Part shown: positions 59,725-64,000 of the stretch, in pieces
Layout: each line of letters opens with the position of its first letter
Position numbering within the stretch: position 1 is the stretch's first letter
NCBI GenBank assembly: GCA_036401195.1
Contig: DASWVQ010000125.1
Location: 62,001-126,000, forward strand
Source of the DNA: JACDHQ01 sp036401195
GTDB taxonomy: Bacteria; Gemmatimonadota; Gemmatimonadetes; Gemmatimonadales; Gemmatimonadaceae
Length of the DNA: 64,000 nt
Reading direction: 5' to 3'
The notes under the pieces: model-generated
Database searches by the model: none
What the model saw: the letters and a program-made list of their open reading frames with translations, nothing else
What the model was told of the DNA's origin: nothing
Program-made: the position numbers and the translations under genes

Positions 59725-59771
59725 CCGCGTTCGCGGAGTGGGGCGGCCCGCGCCTCTCCCCGCGAACGCGG
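59725..59771. terminator. Long hairpin between convergent copper genes
   Basis: CCGCGTTCGCGG at 59725-59736 and its exact reverse complement CCGCGAACGCGG at 59760-59771 can pair across 23 nt. It lies between the DUF411 stop (59715) and the copper-storage stop (59790) and could stop both transcripts. Confidence 0.45.
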
Positions 59772-59789
59772 CGGCGCTCAGGGGGTCGC

Positions 59790-60149
59790 TCAGGTCGATC
59801 GGCGCGCCATGCGCTCGCAGCTCTCCGCACAGCGGTCACAGGCCGCGGCGCAGCGGGCCATTGTCTCGTCGCCGCCTGCCATCTGCCGGCACGCCTCCGC
59901 GCACTGGCGGCAGACGGTACTGCATGCCGCGCACAACGCGGCGTGCTGTTCGGCGCCGAGCAACGTGACGCGGGCGCTCGCCTCGCAGGCGGTGGCGCAC
60001 GCGAGCAGCAGCGCGACGTGGCCGGGCGCGGCGTGCGCGCCCCCCACCATGAGGCAGTGATGCACTGACTCCAGGCAGCTCTGGTAACAGGCGAGGCATT
60101 CCTGGATGCAGTCCCTCACTGCAGTGTCCATGTGCTGATGGTGCGGCAT
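59790..60149 (-). CDS. Four-helix Cys-rich copper-storage protein (Csp-like)
   Basis: The 119-residue product MPHHQHMDTAVRDCIQECLA, CYQSCLESVHHCLMVGG, LLLACATACEASARVTLLGA, LCAACSTVCRQCAEACRQMA and ARCAAACDRCAESCERMA has Cys at helical spacing (CxxxC and CxxC) along four helices, as in Csp1/Csp3 proteins that store Cu(I) in a four-helix core. No signal peptide is seen, so it is cytosolic (Csp3-like). A perfect GGAGG ribosome-binding site precedes the ATG at 60149. Operator candidate 5 lies 90 bp upstream, which supports copper induction. Confidence 0.85.
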   Translation of the reverse strand: MPHHQHMDTAVRDCIQECLACYQSCLESVHHCLMVGGAHAAPGHVALLLACATACEASARVTLLGAEQHAALCAACSTVCRQCAEACRQMAGGDETMARCAAACDRCAESCERMARRST

Positions 60150-60238
60150 GCAAATCCTCCGGTGTTGACGGTGGCCGGGGCGCACCGTCGGCGCCCCCCG
60201 GGGAGCGCCGACGGTGCTGCAGCTTCCGGGCCGTCAGG

Positions 60239-60253
60239 TTTACGCAGGATAAA
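60239..60253. promoter_or_regulatory. Copper-operator candidate, site 5 (TTTACGCAGGATAAA)
   Basis: The 15-mer fits TTTAC-N5-(A)TAAA and shares TTTACGCAGGATAA with site 3. It lies between divergent genes: 90 bp upstream of the copper-storage gene (minus) and 87 bp upstream of the secreted protein gene at 60340 (plus). Confidence 0.6.
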
Positions 60254-60339
60254 ACCAACTGGCCGCCACGGCTCATCGCCGCTTCAGCTGACGTTCAGCC
60301 CCCGCCATCATCATCGCTGTTCCTTCAACGCACCTGTCC

Positions 60340-60813
60340 ATGCCTTCTCTCGCGCGCCTCTCGCTGGGCCTGTCTCTCGCACTTGCGTCACCCCTTGCCG
60401 CACAACACGCCGGCCACGGGGCCGCGACACCGTCACCCGCCGGAAGACCGCCTGCGGCCCCGGCAACGGTGGTCACTTTCAGCCCGCAACGGAGCGACGG
60501 TCAGGTGGCGTTCGAGGTGGCGCCCGTGTGGGACCGCGGCCGACTCGAGCTCCGGTTGTCCGCCAACACGCACAGCGGCGACCTTGCGACCATCGACCTG
60601 TGGCGGGCGGTCCGGGTGATCGCCCGCGGGGACACCCTCGCCCCCGTCGGAGCGGAGCCCCTCGCGGGGCATCACGCACAGGCGCGCGTGAGCTTCCTCA
60701 TCCCTGACGCTCCCGCCGATTTCACCGTGCTGATCCAGGACGACTCGACGCGAGCTGCGCGAGTGCTGCGGTGGCGCGACCGGGACAGTGAAGGGCGTCG
60801 CGTCTTGCCCTGA
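60340..60813 (+). CDS. Secreted protein of unknown function, copper-cluster associated
   Basis: A signal peptide (LSLGLSLALASPLAAQH) is followed by HAGHGAATP and a beta-rich domain: ATVVTFSPQRSDGQVAFEVA, RLELRLSANTHSGDLATIDL, RAVRVIARGDTLAPVGAEPL and AQARVSFLIPDAPADFTVLI. The strand pattern resembles an immunoglobulin or cupredoxin-like sandwich. The family is not recognised. It diverges from the copper-storage gene with a shared operator candidate between, so copper regulation is likely. A strong hairpin follows. Confidence 0.6.
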   Translation: MPSLARLSLGLSLALASPLAAQHAGHGAATPSPAGRPPAAPATVVTFSPQRSDGQVAFEVAPVWDRGRLELRLSANTHSGDLATIDLWRAVRVIARGDTLAPVGAEPLAGHHAQARVSFLIPDAPADFTVLIQDDSTRAARVLRWRDRDSEGRRVLP

Positions 60814-60838
60814 CGGCGCGGGGCGGAAGCGACCGATC

Positions 60839-60881
60839 GCCGGGGAGGGCGCGGACAGAGTGCATCCGCGCCCTCCCCGGC
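60839..60881. terminator. 17-bp perfect hairpin between convergent genes
   Basis: GCCGGGGAGGGCGCGGA (60839-60855) pairs with TCCGCGCCCTCCCCGGC (60865-60881) across a 9-nt loop, extended on both sides by GACCG/CGGTC. Located between the converging 60340 and 60904 genes, it is a likely bidirectional terminator, though it has no T-tract. Confidence 0.7.
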
Positions 60882-60903
60882 CGGTCGGCCATGCCGCCGG
60901 GCA

Positions 60904-62379
60904 TCAGGCGCATTGATCGTCCGGCGCTGCACCCTCGGCGATCATCGCGGAGGGCCCGTCTGTCCATCGTTCCAGCGCGCCGAGAAAGCGCTCAACGTCG
61001 TCTTGCGACGTCGCCATCCCGACCGAAGCTCGAATCGCACCGACGGGTCCACCGTCCATGCATCGTGCGAACCGTTCGAGCGAGAAGGGTTCGCGATCGC
61101 GCTGGGTACCGGCCAGGCAGCCGCGAACACGGCCGGCCTCGAACGCAAACGCCCGCTCCGCGGCCCCGGGGTTGCAAAAGCACCCCGACCGAACCGCGAT
61201 CCGCTGTGTGGCGAGAGATCGTTCCACGTCCCAGTGCGGGATCCAGCGCCCGTGCCGATCGACGAGAGTGAAGGAAACGGTCCCTCCTCGTGCGACGAGC
61301 GTCGCCGGCCCGTGCACCACCACGAGCCGTCGGCCATTCCTGTGGCGGAGCGTCGCCAGTCCGCCAAGCACCAGCCCCGTCAGATCCTGGACGTGCGCTC
61401 CGATTCGCTGGACCCCGATCGCCTGAAAGCGACGGAGTCCCTCCGGGATGGCCGACAGCGCCAGGAAATTCGGTGTGCCGTCCTCGAATCCTGCGGCCCC
61501 TGCTCGCAGCAGGTGCGTATCGTTCTGTACCGAGGAGAATTCGACCGTCCCGCCCGCGAACCACGGCCGCTGCAATTGCTCGAGCGCCGATCGCCGCGCG
61601 ACGAGCGCGCCCACCCCGGTCGGGTAGCCGGTGATCTTGTACAGCGAGAGCGTCACGAAGTCGGCCGGCACCGCGCGAAGCGACAGCTGCGCGGTCGGCA
61701 GGTACGCGGCCGCGTCGAGCAGCACGGAGAAGCCCAGCCCCTGTGCCAGGCGGACGAGTGCCAGCGGGTGGCGCACGCCGGAGAAGTTCGATTGGGCCGG
61801 GAAGGCGAGTAGATGCGGCCCACCCCCAGGTTCCAGGGAGAGATGACGTGCTACGTCGCGGAGCCGGAGTTCTTCGTCCAGGGGGATGTAGCGCACCACG
61901 GCTCCCTTCCGGCGCGCAAATTCCCGCAGCCCGAGCACAGAATTGTGGTTGTCGGCCGCGAGAACGAGCCGCGAGCGACGGCCGAACGCGAAGCTCTCCG
62001 CCACCAGCTTGGTTGCGGCACTCGCGTTCGCGGTGAAGATCACCTCGTATTCCGAGGGGCTCGCTTCCAGGAGCGCCAGCACGGCGTCACGCGCGGCGTC
62101 GCCCCACGCAGTGCTTCGGCTCGAAGCAGGGTTCTCCGCGTGTGGGTTCCCGAAGACCCCCCCTGCCAGCAGTTGCGTATGCCACGCAAGGTGCGAGGCG
62201 AGATAAAGTGCGCTGCCCGTGTGGTCGAGGTACACCTCCCCCCCCGCGTCCAACCGGCTGAACTCCGCCTGGCGCAGCTCCCGGAACTGCTCCTCGAGTG
62301 CCGGCGCCCTCGCGGGCGCAGGCGGATTCGATGAAACTGGTGTGTCGGCCGGCATGCAAGTCGGGGATGTCTTCGCCAT
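60904..62379 (-). CDS. Class V aminotransferase (MoCo-sulfurase/cysteine-desulfurase-like)
   Basis: A fold-type I PLP enzyme: YLDHTGSALYLASHLAWHTQ, then GNPHAENPASSRSTAWGDA, VIFTANASAATKLVAESFAF, AADNHNSVLGLREFARRKGA, LLAFPAQSNFSGVRHPLALV and the PLP-Lys motif VTLSLYKITGYPTGVGALVA. The 'YLDHTGSALY', 'NPHSxNPASxxT' and 'SGCFCNPGAAE' patterns match the N-terminal domain of molybdenum-cofactor sulfurases. The Cys in SGCFC is a candidate persulfide carrier. No C-terminal MOSC domain is present (491 residues). Substrate uncertain. Confidence 0.8.
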   Translation of the reverse strand: MAKTSPTCMPADTPVSSNPPAPARAPALEEQFRELRQAEFSRLDAGGEVYLDHTGSALYLASHLAWHTQLLAGGVFGNPHAENPASSRSTAWGDAARDAVLALLEASPSEYEVIFTANASAATKLVAESFAFGRRSRLVLAADNHNSVLGLREFARRKGAVVRYIPLDEELRLRDVARHLSLEPGGGPHLLAFPAQSNFSGVRHPLALVRLAQGLGFSVLLDAAAYLPTAQLSLRAVPADFVTLSLYKITGYPTGVGALVARRSALEQLQRPWFAGGTVEFSSVQNDTHLLRAGAAGFEDGTPNFLALSAIPEGLRRFQAIGVQRIGAHVQDLTGLVLGGLATLRHRNGRRLVVVHGPATLVARGGTVSFTLVDRHGRWIPHWDVERSLATQRIAVRSGCFCNPGAAERAFAFEAGRVRGCLAGTQRDREPFSLERFARCMDGGPVGAIRASVGMATSQDDVERFLGALERWTDGPSAMIAEGAAPDDQCA

Positions 62380-62391
62380 GGCGCGTGTGAG

Positions 62392-63015
62392 TCAGAATGT
62401 GACGCCGACGACCAGCGGGATGAGCATCGAACGCCGTTCAGCCGAGCGGATCAATCCCTGCGCCCGGGCCTCGACAAATGCGGCGCGGGTGCCCGCGCGC
62501 CAGGAGATACCGGCCCCGGACTGCAGGATGAGTCCCGTGCCGCCGCGCCCGCCCGCCGCGGCCGTTCCCGACCTGGCGGACATCCACCCCTCCTGAGCCA
62601 CGCCCAGGCCCGCGAGCCCGTAGCTGCGTCCGCCCAGGAGCCTGGGACCGTCACCGACCAGGCTGGCCGCGGCCCACACGGTACTCGATCCGCGCATGTG
62701 GGCGACTGACGCGGTGGCGGCGTCCCAACCTTCGGGGGCTGAGGCGTCGGCGGGGTGACTGTACCCGACGTCGCCCCGCGCTGCGAAGCGGGTTCCCCGG
62801 ATTGCCTTGGTGAGGGATCCCTGAACCACGTATCCGACCCCGCGTCGCCACGTGTCGCTGCTGGCCCACGAGGGTCCGACCGCAACGGCGACGCGAAGCG
62901 GCTCCGGCGTGCGGTCCTCCTGCGCGCGCAGCAGCGCTGGCGCGGCGGTGATGAGCACCAGGGCGGTGAGCGCATCTTCAGCCCACCGCTGCGGTCTGCG
63001 CTTGTGCGGCGACAT
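62392..63015 (-). CDS. Outer-membrane beta-barrel-like protein
   Basis: A signal peptide (WAEDALTALVLITAAPALLRAQ) is followed by strands RVAVAVGPSWASSDTWRRGV, GYVVQGSLTKAI, TRFAARGDVGYSH, SYGLAGLGVAQEGWMSAR, LILQSGAGISWRAGTRAAFV and EARAQGLI, ending RSMLIPLVVGVTF. The C-terminal aromatic and alternation suggest an 8-strand barrel. The ATG at 63015 has GGGAG at -12. The gene is upstream of, and 12 bp from, the class V aminotransferase on the same strand, so the two may be co-transcribed. Confidence 0.6.
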   Translation of the reverse strand: MSPHKRRPQRWAEDALTALVLITAAPALLRAQEDRTPEPLRVAVAVGPSWASSDTWRRGVGYVVQGSLTKAIRGTRFAARGDVGYSHPADASAPEGWDAATASVAHMRGSSTVWAAASLVGDGPRLLGGRSYGLAGLGVAQEGWMSARSGTAAAGGRGGTGLILQSGAGISWRAGTRAAFVEARAQGLIRSAERRSMLIPLVVGVTF

Positions 63016-63223
63016 GACCCTTTCTCCCGAATCGACGGTTCTGAATGCCGAGGGCACACTGCCCGAGGACCTTGACCCTCGTTGCTGAACCGGGGGTGAA
63101 GAACGGCTGAGCCGAGGGTTTCGAGACTCGGATGGACCAGCGGCGCCCGGTACTCAGGGGTTCCTCATCTGGCGTTCAGCAGGGGCAGCCACTCTGGCGA
63201 ACGACTTCCATCCTGAGGCAGTG

Positions 63224-63751
63224 ATGTTCGACCCCGACAACCAAGAGCCGCTTCGGCGTCGCGGCTTCCTCAAGGCCGCCGCCGCCGCCGCCGGAGCGGC
63301 CACCGCATTCCTGACCACCATCCCCGCGCTGCGCGCCTTCGTGGCTCCAGCCACCGCACCGCCTCCCCGGGAGAACTGGGTGAGCCTCGGCGAGGCCGAC
63401 CTGTTCGACATCGGCGTGCCGATCAAGCGAGACTTCGCCGAGGCGGCCAACGACGCCTGGGTGGAGAGCCGGGCCATCCGCTCGGTGTGGCTGTATACGG
63501 CGGATGGCGAGAACTTCATCGCCTACAACGGGCGGTGTACGCACCTGGGCTGCAGCTACGAGTACGAGGTGGACAAGCAGCGCTTCCATTGCCCCTGCCA
63601 TCACGGGCTGTTCGACGGCAAGACCGGAGCGGTGATCGGGGGTCCGCCGCCGCGGCCGCTCGACACGCTGCCTGTGAAGGTCGAGGACGGATACGTGCTC
63701 GTGCAGTACCAGGACTTCCGGATCGGCACCTCCGAGAAGACGGTGGCGTGA
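63224..63751 (+). CDS. petC: Rieske iron-sulfur protein
   Basis: A Tat-type signal anchor (RRRGFLKAAAAAAGAATAFL) precedes a Rieske domain: FIAYNGRCTHLGCSYEYEVD and KQRFHCPCHHGLFDGKTGAV, with CTHLGC and CPCHHG supplying two Cys and two His for the 2Fe-2S cluster. The downstream gene is cytochrome b, overlapping as TGATG, so this is the start of a bc1/b6f-type (complex III-like) operon. A GTG three bases upstream (63221) is an alternative. The protein is probably translocated folded. Confidence 0.9.
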   Translation: MFDPDNQEPLRRRGFLKAAAAAAGAATAFLTTIPALRAFVAPATAPPPRENWVSLGEADLFDIGVPIKRDFAEAANDAWVESRAIRSVWLYTADGENFIAYNGRCTHLGCSYEYEVDKQRFHCPCHHGLFDGKTGAVIGGPPPRPLDTLPVKVEDGYVLVQYQDFRIGTSEKTVA

Positions 63752-64000
63752 TGGCCTCCTCTCCGTCCCGCTGGTTCGATTCCCGTCTTGGTCTGGCCTC
63801 GCTCAGGGCTGCGCTCCTCGACCGGGCCGTGCCGGATCGGCTGACCTGGTGGCACACCCTGGGGAGTGCGACGCTCACCATCTTCCTGGTGCAGGTGATC
63901 ACCGGTGGGGTCCTCGCGACCTATTACGCGCCCTCGCCGGATCACGCGTACAGCAGCATCCAGTTCCTCGAGCGACAGATCACCGCGGGGGCACTGCTGC
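63751..64000 (+). CDS. Cytochrome b N-terminus (partial)
   Basis: The ATG at 63751 overlaps the Rieske stop. The translation starts MASSPSRWFDSRLGLASLRA and continues VPDRLTWWHTLGSATLTIFL, VQVITGGVLATYYAPSPDHA and YSSIQFLERQITAGALL, which is the amphipathic start and first TM helix of cytochrome b/b6. The gene runs off the window, so haem-ligand His residues are not visible. It would form the quinol oxidase part of the complex with the Rieske protein. Confidence 0.9.
   Translation, partial: MASSPSRWFDSRLGLASLRAALLDRAVPDRLTWWHTLGSATLTIFLVQVITGGVLATYYAPSPDHAYSSIQFLERQITAGALL

Overview
The window is high-GC bacterial DNA. The gene content fits a member of the Gemmatimonadota: pairs of small 'W-x-x-R' proteins, DUF411/DUF305/YHS copper genes, many secreted proteins ending their signal with an A-x-A motif, a DedA-PAP2 fusion and a Rieske/cytochrome b pair. 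The phylum is inferred from gene families only; there is no rRNA or marker gene here. I saw no tRNA, rRNA or CRISPR array.

Region 1 (1-10.4 kb) is an accessory island. It holds a Beta/sce7725-like protein facing an sce7726-type nuclease-like protein with overlapping 3' ends, a frameshifted and truncated restriction-endonuclease-like gene, a NYN-domain RNase-like gene, a secreted lipoprotein plus beta-barrel pair framed by two copies of an IS21-type istB end, and an XRE regulator translationally coupled to a nucleotidyltransferase with a histone-H1-like tail. This looks like a defence or toxin-antitoxin neighbourhood in decay.

Region 2 (10.5-18.5 kb) is an insertion-sequence graveyard. An AcfC-type binding protein is followed by an IS481 fragment, an IS3 orfA fragment, an IS21 element with an apparently intact istA but broken istB, a second IS21 istA 5' half, two broken host genes, and an intact IS1595 element sitting inside a lipoprotein gene with a perfect 8-bp target duplication. 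A degraded second copy of the lipoprotein/beta-barrel pair of region 1 lies at 17.5-17.9 kb.

Region 3 (18.5-34.2 kb) carries envelope genes: two small paralogues, a frameshifted DedA-PAP2 fusion, a PAP2 phosphatase, a PepSY protein, a two-component system, and a divergent tripartite RND pump (TolC, adaptor, permease). DUF302, cytochrome c, PepSY-TM and DUF305 genes follow.

Region 4 (34-60.8 kb) is a large copper-handling region. It contains CopA (multicopper oxidase) and CopB, a Met/His-rich repeat lipoprotein, DUF305 proteins, a CPH-type copper P1B-ATPase, a complete CusCBA pump, a Cys-rich four-helix copper-storage protein, YHS proteins, four DUF411 (CopG-like) proteins, two thioredoxin-fold proteins and three small Cys/His secreted proteins. 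A 15-bp inverted repeat, TTTAC-N5-(G/A)TAAA, occurs five times in the upstream regions of copper genes and looks like a shared copper operator. The unit 'small Cys/His secreted protein, (thioredoxin-like), DUF411' recurs three times. I regard this recurring unit as the best candidate for an undescribed system.

Region 5 (60.9-64 kb) holds a class V aminotransferase resembling the MoCo-sulfurase N-terminal domain, an outer-membrane-like protein, and the start of a Rieske/cytochrome b operon that runs off the window.
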